From positions 276,955-340,954 of the forward strand of contig NZ_KQ955210.1 of the NCBI RefSeq assembly GCF_001546115.1: a stretch of DNA of 64,000 nt. Direction: 5' to 3'. Source of the stretch: Paracoccus aminovorans (lineage in GTDB: Bacteria; Pseudomonadota; Alphaproteobacteria; Rhodobacterales; Rhodobacteraceae). The notes below the pieces were generated by a model, which was not told the DNA's origin, did no database searches, and saw only the letters and a program-made list of their open reading frames with translations. Below, one piece after another: positions 29,361 to 38,991 of this stretch. Both the position numbers and the translations under genes were made by a program. Within the stretch, counting starts at the first letter, position 1. The number at the start of each line of letters is the position of its first letter.

Positions 29361-30230
29361 ATGAAATTCTTCGCCTATGCCGTCAAAGGCATGCAGGGCC
29401 TGGCGGTCGAGACCGAAGCCGGCCTCCGGGGCCTGCTTGCGAGCGAGGCCGGCTATCCCGGCGACCTTCCGAGCCTGATCCGGCAGGGCGGCGAGGCGCT
29501 GGCCCATGCGGCCCGGGCGTTGCAGCACGGCCAGCCGGTCGACCCCGAGGCGGTGTCTTTCCTGCCGCCGATCGCCCATCCCGGCAAGATCGTCTGCGTC
29601 GGGCTGAACTATGCCGACCATGCCGCCGAAAGCGGGCTCGCGCAGCCGGGCTATCCGGCGCTGTTCGCACGCTTCAGCTCCAGCCTGATCGGCCATGGCG
29701 CGCCGATCCTGCGCCCCGAGGTCTCGGAGCAGCTCGACTACGAGGGCGAGCTGGTCGCCGTGATCGGCAAGCGCGCCCGCGACGTCGAGGAAGCCGAAGC
29801 CCTGGATCACGTCGCCGGCTATTCGATCTTCAATGACGCCTCGGTGCGCGACTATCAGTTCAAGTCGCCGCAATGGACGGCGGGCAAGAACTTCGACGAC
29901 ACCGGCGCCTTCGGTCCCTGTTTCGTCAGCGCCGACGCGCTTCCGCCCGGCTGCAAGGGCCTGCGGCTGACCACGCGGCTGAACGGCGAGACGGTGCAGA
30001 GCGCGATGATCGACGACATGGTGTTCCCGGTCGCGCGGCTGGTGTCGATCTGTTCGCGGTTCATGACGCTGGAGCCGGGCGACGTGCTTGTGACCGGCAC
30101 GCCCTCGGGCGTCGGCATGGCCCGCAAGCCGCCGCTTTTCATGAAGCACGGCGATATTTGCGAGGTCGAGATCGACCGGATCGGCATCCTGTCGAACCCG
30201 GTCCGGGACCGGGCCGCGCGCAGGGGCTGA
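29361..30230 (+). CDS. Fumarylacetoacetate hydrolase-family protein
   Basis: 289 residues from ATG 29361, with GAGGAGG upstream. The FAH fold is evident: [16 protein letters not shown], the metal-ligand segment [38 protein letters not shown] and [16 protein letters not shown]. Members cleave or decarboxylate beta-diketo acids, such as in aromatic degradation or oxaloacetate decarboxylation; the substrate is not evident. It converges on mutM, 36 bases away. Confidence 0.85.
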   Translation: MKFFAYAVKGMQGLAVETEAGLRGLLASEAGYPGDLPSLIRQGGEALAHAARALQHGQPVDPEAVSFLPPIAHPGKIVCVGLNYADHAAESGLAQPGYPALFARFSSSLIGHGAPILRPEVSEQLDYEGELVAVIGKRARDVEEAEALDHVAGYSIFNDASVRDYQFKSPQWTAGKNFDDTGAFGPCFVSADALPPGCKGLRLTTRLNGETVQSAMIDDMVFPVARLVSICSRFMTLEPGDVLVTGTPSGVGMARKPPLFMKHGDICEVEIDRIGILSNPVRDRAARRG

Positions 30231-30266
30231 CGGCTTTCCCGGCCATCATCCGGGCGCGGGCCGGGC

Positions 30267-31109
30267 TCAGCTTTGGCAATGCGGGCAGAAATAGCTCGAC
30301 CGGCCCGATTGCACGATGCGTTCGACGGTGGCGCCGCAGCCATGGGGGCAGGGCGCGCCCTCGCGGCCATAGACGCGGAAGGAATGCTGGAAATAGCCCA
30401 GCTCGCCCGTTGCCTGCCGGTGGTCGCGCAAGGACGAGCCGCCGGCCGCGATGGCTTCCTCGAGCACGGCGCGGATATGGCCGACCAGCGCCGCGATTTC
30501 CGCGGCCGTGACCTGCCCGGCCAGCCGGCGCGGGTCGATGCCGGCGCGAAACAGCGCCTCGGAGACATAGATATTGCCCAGGCCCGCGACGATGCGCTGG
30601 TCCAGCAGCGCCGCCTTGACCGGCGTGCGCCGCCCGGCGAAGGCCGCCGCCAGGACCGCCGGGGTGAATTCCGGCGACAGCGGCTCGGGGCCCAGCTGCG
30701 CCAGCAGCGGATGCGCGGCTCCGGGCGCGACCAGGTCCACCATGCCGAATCGGCGCGCGTCGTTGAAGGTGATGCGGGTGCCCTGGTCGGTCCAGAACAC
30801 CACATGGTCGTGGCGCGGCAGGATGGCCGGGTCGCGGTGGAAATCGCCCTGCGACTCGCCCTCGATCAGCATCCTGCCCGACATGCCCAGATGCAGCAGC
30901 AGGCTGCCGCGATCCTGAAGGTCGGCGAGGATATACTTCGACCGCCGCCGCAGCCCCGTCACCCGTGCACCGGTCAGCACCTGCACCAGGTCCGGCGGCA
31001 GCGGCCAGCGCAGGTCGGGACGGCGCGCCTCGGCCCGGGCGATGACATGGCCCTCGAGATGCGGCGCAAGGCCACGGCGGACGGTTTCGACCTCGGGCAG
31101 TTCTGGCAT
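30267..31109 (-). CDS. mutM: Formamidopyrimidine-DNA glycosylase
   Basis: 280 residues beginning [14 protein letters not shown], with the catalytic proline directly after the start Met and the Glu at position 3. It excises oxidised purines such as 8-oxoguanine. Other landmarks are [17 protein letters not shown], the helix-two-turn-helix [16 protein letters not shown] and a C-terminal zinc finger. The first cysteine pair of the finger is spaced C-x3-C (CPHGC) rather than the common C-x2-C. It is divergent from ubiE. Confidence 0.94.
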   Translation of the reverse strand: MPELPEVETVRRGLAPHLEGHVIARAEARRPDLRWPLPPDLVQVLTGARVTGLRRRSKYILADLQDRGSLLLHLGMSGRMLIEGESQGDFHRDPAILPRHDHVVFWTDQGTRITFNDARRFGMVDLVAPGAAHPLLAQLGPEPLSPEFTPAVLAAAFAGRRTPVKAALLDQRIVAGLGNIYVSEALFRAGIDPRRLAGQVTAAEIAALVGHIRAVLEEAIAAGGSSLRDHRQATGELGYFQHSFRVYGREGAPCPHGCGATVERIVQSGRSSYFCPHCQS

Positions 31110-31185
31110 TTCTTTTCCATTCGTCGCATGGTGCGCCGCGCGCTTTCGGACTATCTGGGCGCGAAACGACGGATGGACAAGCGCG

Positions 31186-31938
31186 ATGACCGACGACCCC
31201 AGCAAGCAAACCCATTTCGGCTTTCGCACCGTGGCCGAAAAGGACAAGGCCGGGCTGGTCCATGGCGTCTTCTCGCGCGTGGCCTCGCGCTATGACGTGA
31301 TGAACGACCTGATGAGCATGGGCATCCACCGGGTCTGGAAAACCGCGATGATGGACTGGCTGGCGCCGCGCGACGGCCAGCACCTGCTGGACGTGGCCGG
31401 CGGCACCGGCGACATCGCCTTCCGCTTCCTGGAACGCGCCCGGGACGCCCGCGTCACCGTCTGCGACATGACCGAGTCGATGCTGGTCGAGGGCAGGAAG
31501 CGCGCCGAGGCCGGCAAGCTGGCGGACCGCCTGGCCTGGGTCACCGGCGACGCGATGGCGCTGCCCTTCGCCGACGACAGCTTCGACCGCTACACGATCA
31601 GCTTCGGCATCCGCAACGTCACCCGCATCCCCGACGCGCTGGCCGAGGCGCGCCGGGTGCTGAAGCCCGGCGGCCGGCTGATGGTGCTGGAGTTCAGCCA
31701 GATCCCGGTGCCGATGCTGCAATGGGCCTATGACCGCTATTCCTTCAACGTCATCCCGGTGATGGGCCAGGTCGTCGCGAACGACCGCGACAGCTATCAA
31801 TACCTGGTCGAATCGATCCGCAAGTTCCCCGACCAGGAAACCTTTGCCGAGATGATCCGCGCCGCCGGCTTCGGCCGGGTGCAATGGCGCAACCTGTCCA
31901 TGGGCATCGCCGCGCTGCATTCCGGCTGGAAGCTGTAA
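31186..31938 (+). CDS. ubiE: Ubiquinone biosynthesis C-methyltransferase UbiE
   Basis: 250 residues from ATG 31186. SAM-dependent methyltransferase of quinone synthesis. Motif I is [16 protein letters not shown], the UbiE signature covers [19 protein letters not shown], and later come [17 protein letters not shown] and [16 protein letters not shown]. It is two bases upstream of ubiB, the usual alphaproteobacterial pairing. Confidence 0.95.
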   Translation: MTDDPSKQTHFGFRTVAEKDKAGLVHGVFSRVASRYDVMNDLMSMGIHRVWKTAMMDWLAPRDGQHLLDVAGGTGDIAFRFLERARDARVTVCDMTESMLVEGRKRAEAGKLADRLAWVTGDAMALPFADDSFDRYTISFGIRNVTRIPDALAEARRVLKPGGRLMVLEFSQIPVPMLQWAYDRYSFNVIPVMGQVVANDRDSYQYLVESIRKFPDQETFAEMIRAAGFGRVQWRNLSMGIAALHSGWKL

Positions 31939-31940
31939 CG

Positions 31941-33479
31941 ATGCGCGGCCCGCACAATATCTGGCGGCTGGTCCGCACCGGCGCCACGTTCGAGCGCACC
32001 GGCGCGATGAAGGTGGCGCTGGACGCGGCCGAGGCTCCGGCCCGCGTCCGCGTCGCCGCCCGCATCCTGGGCTGGCCCTTCGCCTGGCTGGGCTACAAGG
32101 GCGATCCGTCCCTGCCGCCCGTCACCCGTGCCATCACCGCGCTGGGGCCGGCCTATATCAAGTTCGGCCAGATCCTTTCCACCCGCCCGGACGTGGTCGG
32201 GCCGGAACTGGCCGACCAGCTCGCCATGCTGCAGGACCGGCTGCCGCCCTTTCCCCAGGACCAGGCCCGGCGCATGGTCGAGGCCGATCTCGGCCGCCCG
32301 ATCGAGGCGCTGTTCAGCGAATTCGCCGAGCCGGTGGCGGCGGCCTCGATCGCCCAGGTCCATCGCGGCCGCCGCGCCGACACCGGGCGCGAGGTCGCGG
32401 TCAAGGTGCTGCGCCCGGGCATCGAGGGCGCTTTCCGCCGCGACATCGACGCCTTCCACTTCGCCGCCGGCATGATCGAGCGGCTGTCGCCCGCGACCCG
32501 CCGCCTGCGCCCGCGCGACGTGGTGGCGCATTTCGAATCCGTGGTCATGGGCGAGCTGGACCTGCGGCTCGAGGCCGCCTCGGCCTCGGAATTCGCCGAG
32601 AATACCGAGGGCGACACCGGCATGCAGGTGCCGAAGCCGCATTGGCACCTGTCGGCGCGGCGCGTGCTGACCAGCGACTGGGCCGAGGGCCTGCCGATGG
32701 GCGACGTCGAGGGGCTGCGCGCCGCCGGCCACGACCTGCCGACCATCGCCGCCCGGGTGCTGCAACTGTTCCTGCAGCACGCGCTGCGCGACGGCTATTT
32801 CCATGCCGACATGCACCAGGGCAACCTGAAGGTCGCGGTGAACGGCGATGTCATCATCTATGACTTCGGCATCATGGGCGAGATCGACGAATACACCCGC
32901 CGGGTCTATGCCGAGATCCTGATGGGCTTCATCCGCCGCGATTACGAGCGCGTGGCGCGGGTGCATTTCGAGGCGGGCTATGTCCCGCGCGACCGCGACA
33001 TCAAGGAGTTCTCCCGCGCGCTGCGGGCGGTGGGCGAGCCGATCTTCGGCGCCGATGCCAGCCAGATCTCGATGGCCAATCTGCTGGCCTATCTCTTCGA
33101 GGTCACGGAACGCTTCGGCATGGCGACGCGGACCGAACTGATTCTTCTGCAACGCACCATGGTGGTGGTCGAGGGCGTGGCGCGCAGCCTCGACCCGCAG
33201 ATCAACATCTGGCAGGTCGCGCGGCCGGTGGTCGAAAGCTATATCCGCGACAACCTCGGCCCCAAGGCCGCGGCGCGCGACCTGGGCCGCGCCGTCCAGG
33301 TGCTGGGCCGCTTCGCGCCGCTCTTGCCCGAATTCCTGGAACGCCGCATGCCCGAACTGCTGCGCGAGCCGCAGATCGTCGCGGTGCCGGTCCGCCGGGG
33401 CAGGGGGATGGCCCTTGGCGTGGTCCTGGGGGCTGCGCTGGCGCTTTCGGGCGTGGCGCTGGGGCTGTGGCTGGGCTGA
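31941..33479 (+). CDS. ubiB: Ubiquinone biosynthesis kinase-like protein UbiB
   Basis: 512 residues. ADCK/UbiB family, required for coenzyme Q production. The N-terminal KxGQ motif is in YIKFGQILSTRPDVVG, the nucleotide lysine in VAVKVLRPG, and the catalytic loop in DGYFHADMHQGNL with IIYDFGIMG. A membrane helix (about residues 490-512, LGVVLGAALALSGVALGLWL) anchors the C terminus. It directly follows ubiE. Confidence 0.94.
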   Translation: MRGPHNIWRLVRTGATFERTGAMKVALDAAEAPARVRVAARILGWPFAWLGYKGDPSLPPVTRAITALGPAYIKFGQILSTRPDVVGPELADQLAMLQDRLPPFPQDQARRMVEADLGRPIEALFSEFAEPVAAASIAQVHRGRRADTGREVAVKVLRPGIEGAFRRDIDAFHFAAGMIERLSPATRRLRPRDVVAHFESVVMGELDLRLEAASASEFAENTEGDTGMQVPKPHWHLSARRVLTSDWAEGLPMGDVEGLRAAGHDLPTIAARVLQLFLQHALRDGYFHADMHQGNLKVAVNGDVIIYDFGIMGEIDEYTRRVYAEILMGFIRRDYERVARVHFEAGYVPRDRDIKEFSRALRAVGEPIFGADASQISMANLLAYLFEVTERFGMATRTELILLQRTMVVVEGVARSLDPQINIWQVARPVVESYIRDNLGPKAAARDLGRAVQVLGRFAPLLPEFLERRMPELLREPQIVAVPVRRGRGMALGVVLGAALALSGVALGLWLG

Positions 33480-33529
33480 AGCGGCGAACCGGGGTTGAGC
33501 GTCCCGGGGCTTTGGCCTAACGCTGTGGC

Positions 33530-34348
33530 ATGCGAATCCTCTATCTAGGCGATGTGATGGGGCGCGCCGGTCGGCGCGCCATTTCGGAAGGGCTCGAACC
33601 GCTGAAGCAGCGGCTGGGGGTCGATTTCACCATCGTGAACGGCGAGAACGCCAGCGGCGGCATGGGCCTGACGGGGGGGCACGCCAAGCTCATACTCGAT
33701 TCGGGTGCCGATTGCGTGACACTGGGCGACCATGCCTTCGACCAGAAGGAAATGCTGTCCTTCATCGAGACCGAGCCGCGCATCATCCGGCCGCTGAACT
33801 ATTCCAAGGTCGCGCCCGGCCGCGGCGCCCGGGTGTTCGAGGCGACGCGCGGCCGCAAGGTGCTGGTGGCGCAGGCGCTTGGCCAGGTCTTCATGAAGCG
33901 GCCCTTCGACGACCCGTTCTCGGCCCTCGATACGGTGCTGAAGGCGCATCCCCTGGGCGGGCTGGTGCAGGCCACGGTGGTCGACATCCATGCCGAGGCC
34001 ACCAGCGAGAAGATGGCCGTCGGGCATTTCTGCGACGGCCGCGCCAGCCTGGTCGTCGGCACCCATACCCACGTGCCGACCGCCGACACGATGATCCTGA
34101 ACCGCGGCACCGCCTATCAGTCCGATGCCGGCATGTGCGGCGACTATGACAGCGTCATCGGCATGGAAAAGACCGAGCCGCTGCGCCGCTTCCTGACCGG
34201 CATGGCCAGCGAGCGCTTCACCCCGGCCGAGGGCGAGGCGACGCTCTGCGGCGTGCTGGTGACCACCGACGACCGCACCGGCAAGGCCAGCGCGGTGCAG
34301 GCGTTGCGCAGGGGCGGCAGGCTGGATCCCGCGCCCGCCGGCGCCTGA
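33530..34348 (+). CDS. YmdB-family metallophosphoesterase (TIGR00282)
   Basis: 272 residues. Binuclear metallophosphoesterase related to YmdB, which hydrolyses 2',3'-cyclic nucleotides. Metal-binding segments are MRILYLGDVMGRAG, IVNGENASGG, TLGDHAFDQKE and VVGTHTHVPTAD. The third reads GDH where many family members have GNH. It follows ubiB by about 50 bases and precedes an SLC13 transporter. Role in RNA metabolism or signalling is inferred from the family. Confidence 0.86.
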   Translation: MRILYLGDVMGRAGRRAISEGLEPLKQRLGVDFTIVNGENASGGMGLTGGHAKLILDSGADCVTLGDHAFDQKEMLSFIETEPRIIRPLNYSKVAPGRGARVFEATRGRKVLVAQALGQVFMKRPFDDPFSALDTVLKAHPLGGLVQATVVDIHAEATSEKMAVGHFCDGRASLVVGTHTHVPTADTMILNRGTAYQSDAGMCGDYDSVIGMEKTEPLRRFLTGMASERFTPAEGEATLCGVLVTTDDRTGKASAVQALRRGGRLDPAPAGA

Positions 34349-34448
34349 GCGGAAAAGCCCATGCTGTTTCGCTTGCGGCGGTGGAGAAAATAATTCTAAT
34401 ACCCCACCGAAAGGGCCGTGATTAACAGCGCCTCTGGACAGGATCTTC

Positions 34449-36227
34449 ATGCTGGGTTTCGAACTGACCGGGACGAATGCGGCCATCGCCATGCTGGCCA
34501 TCATCGTCGTGATGTTCATCGAATTCGTCCGCGAGCGGAACCCGCCCGAGGTGGTGGCGATCGGCACCGCGGCGGTGCTGATGCTGCTGGGCCTGCTGCC
34601 GTTCAAGGACGCGGCCTCGGTGCTGTCGAACGCGGCGCCCTGGACCATCGCCTTCATGTTCCTGATCATGGGCGGCCTCTTGCGCACCGGTGCGCTGGAA
34701 ATGATGTCGCAGCTTGTCACCGCCCATGCGAGCGACCATCCCCGGTTGACGCTGGCGGGGCTGTTCGGCTTCGTCATCCTGGCCTCGGCGATCATGAACA
34801 ACACGCCTGTGGTGGCGGTGATGATCCCGATCTTCATCCAGCTGGCGCTGCGGCTGGGCACCTCGCCGTCGAAATTCCTGATGCCGCTCAGCTATTTCAC
34901 CATCCTGGGCGGCATGATGACGCTGATCGGCACCTCGACCAACCTGCTGGTCGACGGCGTGGCGCGCGAGGCCGGCATGGTGCCGTTTTCCATCTTCGAG
35001 ATCGCGCCGGTCGGCATCGCCATCACCCTGGCCGGCATCGCCTATTTCGCGCTGATCGGCTGGAGGCTTCTGCCCGAGCGCACCTCGCTGGCCGGTTTCC
35101 TCGGCACCCGGCGCGGCATGAAATATTTCACCGAGGTCGCCGTGCCCGCCGATTCCAGCCTGGTCGGCATGAACGTGAACGAGGTGCCGCTGTTCAAGCG
35201 CGACGCCGTGCGGGTGATCGACGTGCTGCGCGGCGACCTGTCGCTGCGCCGCAACCTGGCCGAGGTGGTGCTCGAGCCGGGCGACCGCGTGGTGCTGCGC
35301 TCGGAAATGGCGGAACTGCTCGAGATGCAGGCCAACAAGAACTTCCAGATGGTCGACAAGCTGAGCTCGGTCGCGACCGAGACGGTCGAGGTGCTGATCT
35401 CGCCCGGCGCGCGTCTGGTCGGCCGGCGGCTGGGCGACATGCGCTTGCGCCGCCGCTACGGCGTCTATGTCCTGGCCGCGCATCGCCGCAGCCAGAACAT
35501 CGGCCGCCAGCTCGACGACCTGGTGGTGCAGGTCGGCGATACGCTGCTGCTGGAAGGCGCGCCCGAGGACATCGGCCGCCTTGCCGCCGACATGGAACTG
35601 GTCGATGTCTCGCGGCCCTCGGCGCGGCCCTATCGCCGCTCGAAGGCGCCGATCGCGGTGCTTTGCCTCTTGGCGGTGGTGTCGCTGGCGGCGCTGGACG
35701 TGGCGCCGATCATGGCGCTGTCCTTCGTCGCGGCGGCGATCATCCTGATCACGCGCTGCGTCGATGCCGAGGAGGCCTTCGAATTCGTCGATGCCCGGCT
35801 GATGGCGATGATCTTTGCCATGCTGGCGGTGGGCGAGGCGCTGGAACATACCGGCACCGTGACCCTGGTGGTGGATTTCGTCGCGCCCTGGCTGCGCGGC
35901 CTGCCGCCCTTCGCCACGCTGATCGCGGTCTATTTCCTGGGCCTGGTGATGACCGAGATCCTGTCGAACAACGCCGTGGCGGTGCTGCTGACGCCGGTCG
36001 CCATCGCGCTGGCCCAGTCGCTGGGCCACGATCCGCGCGCCTATGTCGTGGCGGTGATGTTCTCGGCCACCGTCGCCTTCGCGACGCCCATCGGCTACCA
36101 GACGCATCTGATGGTCTATGGTCCCGGCGGCTACAAGTTCAGCGATTTCGTCAAGGTCGGCGTGCCCCTGGACATCATCTGCGGCATCGTCGCCTGCCTG
36201 ACCATCCCGCTGTTCTGGCCGCTCTAG
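34449..36227 (+). CDS. SLC13-family transporter with two TrkA-C (RCK_C) domains
   Basis: 592 residues. Membrane segments fill both ends; between them, at roughly residues 223-295 and 315-390, are two RCK_C/TrkA-C domains. The transport motifs ILASAIMNNTPVVAVM and LIGTSTNLLVDG near residues 110-180, and LSNNAVAVLLTPVAIA in the second half, mark the DASS/SLC13 family of sodium-coupled carboxylate, sulfate or silicate carriers. Substrate unknown. An upstream TAATAC at 34399-34404 could be its -10 element. It ends facing olsA across a large inverted repeat. Confidence 0.88.
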   Translation: MLGFELTGTNAAIAMLAIIVVMFIEFVRERNPPEVVAIGTAAVLMLLGLLPFKDAASVLSNAAPWTIAFMFLIMGGLLRTGALEMMSQLVTAHASDHPRLTLAGLFGFVILASAIMNNTPVVAVMIPIFIQLALRLGTSPSKFLMPLSYFTILGGMMTLIGTSTNLLVDGVAREAGMVPFSIFEIAPVGIAITLAGIAYFALIGWRLLPERTSLAGFLGTRRGMKYFTEVAVPADSSLVGMNVNEVPLFKRDAVRVIDVLRGDLSLRRNLAEVVLEPGDRVVLRSEMAELLEMQANKNFQMVDKLSSVATETVEVLISPGARLVGRRLGDMRLRRRYGVYVLAAHRRSQNIGRQLDDLVVQVGDTLLLEGAPEDIGRLAADMELVDVSRPSARPYRRSKAPIAVLCLLAVVSLAALDVAPIMALSFVAAAIILITRCVDAEEAFEFVDARLMAMIFAMLAVGEALEHTGTVTLVVDFVAPWLRGLPPFATLIAVYFLGLVMTEILSNNAVAVLLTPVAIALAQSLGHDPRAYVVAVMFSATVAFATPIGYQTHLMVYGPGGYKFSDFVKVGVPLDIICGIVACLTIPLFWPL

Positions 36228-36242
36228 GCGGCAACGCGGTCG

Positions 36243-36356
36243 TGGCGCCGCTGCTGGGGTATTTGCACAACAAAGAAGGCGATCCTCTGGCTTCCCTCGG
36301 GATGCGCGCTTCCTTGTGGCCTTCTTTGTTGTGCAAATACCCAGGCAGCGGCGCCA
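36243..36356. repeat. 38-bp inverted repeat with the intergenic core
   Basis: 36243-36280 and 36319-36356 are almost perfect inverted copies (two differences) separated by 38 bases. Each arm contains GGGTATTTGCACAACAAAGAAGG. It lies between the convergent ends of the SLC13 transporter and olsA and could fold into a long hairpin on either strand. Confidence 0.85.
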
Positions 36357-36369
36357 CCGGCGCGGCGCG

Positions 36370-37203
36370 TCAATCCTGGCCGAAACCTTGCCGCACCGCC
36401 GCTTCGGCCTTGGCGGAAAGCGTCTTGCGGGTCTCTTCCGCGACCGGGATCGGCGGCAGCAGCCGCACCGTGACCGCGCCCTGGCGCGGCTCGGCCAGGA
36501 CCGCCAGCAGATGCGGACCCAGCGCCATGCTGCCCCACCAGCCATAGAAGCGCGGGTCGCGGCCCGGCGGGGCGTGGTAATGCGCGCTCATCGGCTGGAT
36601 GGCCAGGCCCCGGGGCAGGGCGGGATCGAGGAAGCCCTGGAACAGGGTCGGCTTGAAGGGCAGCACGCGGCGCCCGTCGCTGCTGGTGCCTTCGGGAAAG
36701 AACAGCAGCCGGTGGCCGGCGCGGGTGCGGGTGGCGAATTCCTCGGCCTGCCGGCGCGCGAGGCGCGGGTCGCGGGTGACGAAATGCGTGTCGGTGACGC
36801 GGGTCAGGATATTGATGCCGGGCCAGCCGGCCACCTCGGCTTTCGACACGAAGAACACCGGCATGGCCGCGTTCAGAACGAAGATGTCGAGCCAGCTCGA
36901 ATGGTTCGCGACCACGGCGCCCGGGCCGCGCAGCGGCCTGCCCTCGCAGCACCAGCGCAGGCCCAGGATCCACAGGCAGAGCCGGCAGACCAGCTGCACA
37001 TGCGGCCCGCTGACCGGACGGCGCGGCCCGGCGAAAAGCCGCTCGACCCAACGCATCGGCAGGATCAGGATCACGCCGATCAGCAGCACCGAGACGACGC
37101 CCAAGCCCCGCGTCGCCACCAGCAGCCAGCCCAGAGCCGAGGGGCGGGGGATGGCGGGCGGCGTGGCCTCGCCGTGCCAGGTGCCCGGGGAGGTCTCGCT
37201 CAT
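36370..37203 (-). CDS. olsA: Lyso-ornithine lipid O-acyltransferase
   Basis: 277 residues of the PlsC family. The HX4D motif is NHSSWLD and the second conserved block is FPEGTSSDGRRVLPF. Hydrophobic helices near residues 23-50 anchor it to the inner membrane. It overlaps olsB by four bases (ATGA). That partner makes lyso-ornithine lipid, which this enzyme would acylate to ornithine lipid, a phosphorus-free membrane lipid. Without the neighbour it could only be called a 1-acylglycerol-phosphate acyltransferase homologue. Confidence 0.87.
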   Translation of the reverse strand: MSETSPGTWHGEATPPAIPRPSALGWLLVATRGLGVVSVLLIGVILILPMRWVERLFAGPRRPVSGPHVQLVCRLCLWILGLRWCCEGRPLRGPGAVVANHSSWLDIFVLNAAMPVFFVSKAEVAGWPGINILTRVTDTHFVTRDPRLARRQAEEFATRTRAGHRLLFFPEGTSSDGRRVLPFKPTLFQGFLDPALPRGLAIQPMSAHYHAPPGRDPRFYGWWGSMALGPHLLAVLAEPRQGAVTVRLLPPIPVAEETRKTLSAKAEAAVRQGFGQD

Positions 37204-37979
37204 TGGCCCTGCCGGGTCTCGTAGAACTTGCGATGCTTTTCCGACATGGCCCTGGTGTCGACCATCAGGAAGACGTCGGTGGTGTTGAAGGGTCGGTCCA
37301 GATAGGCGCCTTCGCCGACCAGCCCGCCCAGCCGCAGATAGGCCTTGATCAGCGCCGGCATGCCGGTCATGGCCGCGCGGCGATCGAGCTCAGCCTCCGG
37401 GATCAGGTCCATCGCCTGGAAGCCCTCGGGCCGGGCGCGGGGCCGCAGCGTCGCGGGGGCCAGGTGGTGGTGGTGCAGCCAGCTCAGCGGCTGCGCCAGG
37501 GCCTGCGCGTCGGTGCCGTGGAACGAGGCGACGCCGAACAGGATCTCGATCTCGCGGCCCAGCACGTATTCCGCCAGCGCGTTCCACATCAGGAACATGC
37601 CCGAGCCGCCGCGAAACGCCGGATCGACGCAGGACCGGCCCAGTTCCAGCAGCGAGCGGCCGGCAGCGCGCAACGCCGTCAGGTCATATTCGCTGTCGCA
37701 ATAGAAACGGCCGAAGCGCTCGGCCCGGTCGCCCGGCAGCAGCCGGTAGACGCCCACGACATGATCCAGCGCCTGGCGCGAGCGGCGGTTGTCCACCAGC
37801 ACCAGGTGATCGACCACCGGGTCGAATTCGTCGCGCTCCAGCCGGTCGGCGTGATCGACCATGGTGCCGTCGCCGCCCAGCTCCTCGACGAAGACGCGAT
37901 AGCGCAGGCGCTGCGCCGCCAGAAGGTCGGTCTCATCCGTGGCGAGACGGGTTTCGAAGAAGGAGGTTTCGGGCGTCAT
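37200..37979 (-). CDS. olsB: L-ornithine N-alpha-acyltransferase
   Basis: 259 residues. Acyl-ACP-dependent GNAT-like enzyme that adds a 3-hydroxyacyl chain to ornithine. Family landmarks are AAQRLRYRVFVEELGGDG, EFDPVVDHLVLVD, RSLLELGRSCVDPAFRGG and GVASFHGTD. First gene of the olsB-olsA operon. Ornithine lipids are often made under phosphate limitation, but no Pho box was identified upstream. Confidence 0.92.
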   Translation of the reverse strand: MTPETSFFETRLATDETDLLAAQRLRYRVFVEELGGDGTMVDHADRLERDEFDPVVDHLVLVDNRRSRQALDHVVGVYRLLPGDRAERFGRFYCDSEYDLTALRAAGRSLLELGRSCVDPAFRGGSGMFLMWNALAEYVLGREIEILFGVASFHGTDAQALAQPLSWLHHHHLAPATLRPRARPEGFQAMDLIPEAELDRRAAMTGMPALIKAYLRLGGLVGEGAYLDRPFNTTDVFLMVDTRAMSEKHRKFYETRQGQ

Positions 37980-38114
37980 CGTCCGGGCATGGCCTGCCTG
38001 TTGGGGATCCGGTCCCGTGTCTAGGCGCGGCTGGACGACATTGCAACCGCGTCCGAACGGGCGGCGCCAAGACCGATTGACTCGCGCAAAAGTTGAATTA
38101 CTCTGCCCGATGCG

Positions 38115-38294
38115 TCAGAAAGGATCGCCCGTGACCAGTTCAAGACTGACATGTCTGCCATCGACCACCTGCTTTCCGGCATGGGTGAAGTTGACGGTGA
38201 TGCGATCCCCGATGCGCGACTGGACCTGGCCGGTGCCCCATTCCGGCGCGCCCGGGTGGCGCACGATCATGCCCGGCTCCAGGATCTCATTCAT
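38115..38294 (-). CDS. DUF3553 small protein
   Basis: 59 residues, starting MNEILEPGMIVRHPGAPEWG and continuing TGQVQSRIGDRITVNFTHAG, with the conserved GxVQS and VNF core of DUF3553. The fold is probably a small beta-barrel like the CarD or SH3-type domains that bind transcription or repair factors, but that is inference. It is divergent from chpT, only 40 bases apart, so they share a regulatory gap. Confidence 0.8.
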   Translation of the reverse strand: MNEILEPGMIVRHPGAPEWGTGQVQSRIGDRITVNFTHAGKQVVDGRHVSLELVTGDPF

Positions 38295-38334
38295 CTCACG
38301 CCCTTTCCTTCGGCGCTTTGCAGGCTAATTCCTC

Positions 38335-38991
38335 ATGGACGATCTGACAATCCATCGCGACCCCCGGCTGCCCTTCGGAACCGAGCCAGAGCGGCTGGCG
38401 GCGCTGGTCAGTTCGCGGCTGTGCCACGACATCGTCTCGCCGCTTGGCGCCATCGGCAACGGGCTGGAGCTGCTGGAACTGTCGGGCGAGTTTCCCGGCA
38501 TCGCCCGCAGCGCCGAGATGCAGCTGATCGCCGAGAGCGTCGAGGCGGCGCGGGCGCGGATCCGCTGGTTCCGCGTCGCCTTCGGCCATGCCTCGCCCGA
38601 CCAGCGGCTGAGCCTGTCCGAACTGTCGGCGCTGCTGGCCGATGTCGAGAAGGGCGGCCGCCTCAAGCTGCGGCTCGAGGCCGAGGGCGACCTGCCGCGG
38701 GCCGAGGCGCGGATGATCCTCTTGGCGCTGATGTGTCTGGAAACCGCCTTGCCCTGGGGCGGGCGGGTGCTGGTGTGCCGCGGCGCCTCGGGCTGGCGGC
38801 TGGTGGCGGAATCGAGCCGCACCAAGCCCGATCCGGCGCTGTGGTCCTGGCTCGACCCGGACGCGACCCGGGCCCGGCCCGAGCCGGCCTCCTCCGAGGT
38901 GCATTTCCTGCTGCTCGCCGGCTTCGCCCGCGCCGCCGGGCGGCCGCTGAGCTGGGAACTGGACGAAAGCGGCGGCGAGATCGCGTTCTAG
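38335..38991 (+). CDS. chpT: Histidine phosphotransferase ChpT
   Basis: 218 residues. The N-terminal helix carries the phosphoacceptor motif SRLCHDIVSPLGAIGNGLELL (His31). The C-terminal half resembles a degenerate kinase ATPase domain without a usable ATP site. In alphaproteobacteria ChpT passes phosphate from CckA to CtrA and CpdR, controlling cell cycle, motility and gene transfer agent expression. It converges on the alpha/beta hydrolase gene with a four-base overlap. Confidence 0.9.
   Translation: MDDLTIHRDPRLPFGTEPERLAALVSSRLCHDIVSPLGAIGNGLELLELSGEFPGIARSAEMQLIAESVEAARARIRWFRVAFGHASPDQRLSLSELSALLADVEKGGRLKLRLEAEGDLPRAEARMILLALMCLETALPWGGRVLVCRGASGWRLVAESSRTKPDPALWSWLDPDATRARPEPASSEVHFLLLAGFARAAGRPLSWELDESGGEIAF

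Noticed and set aside
30267..30330. Non-functional MutM because of C-x3-C in the zinc finger
   Set aside because: All four cysteines are present and the rest of the protein is normal, so the longer spacing is probably tolerated.
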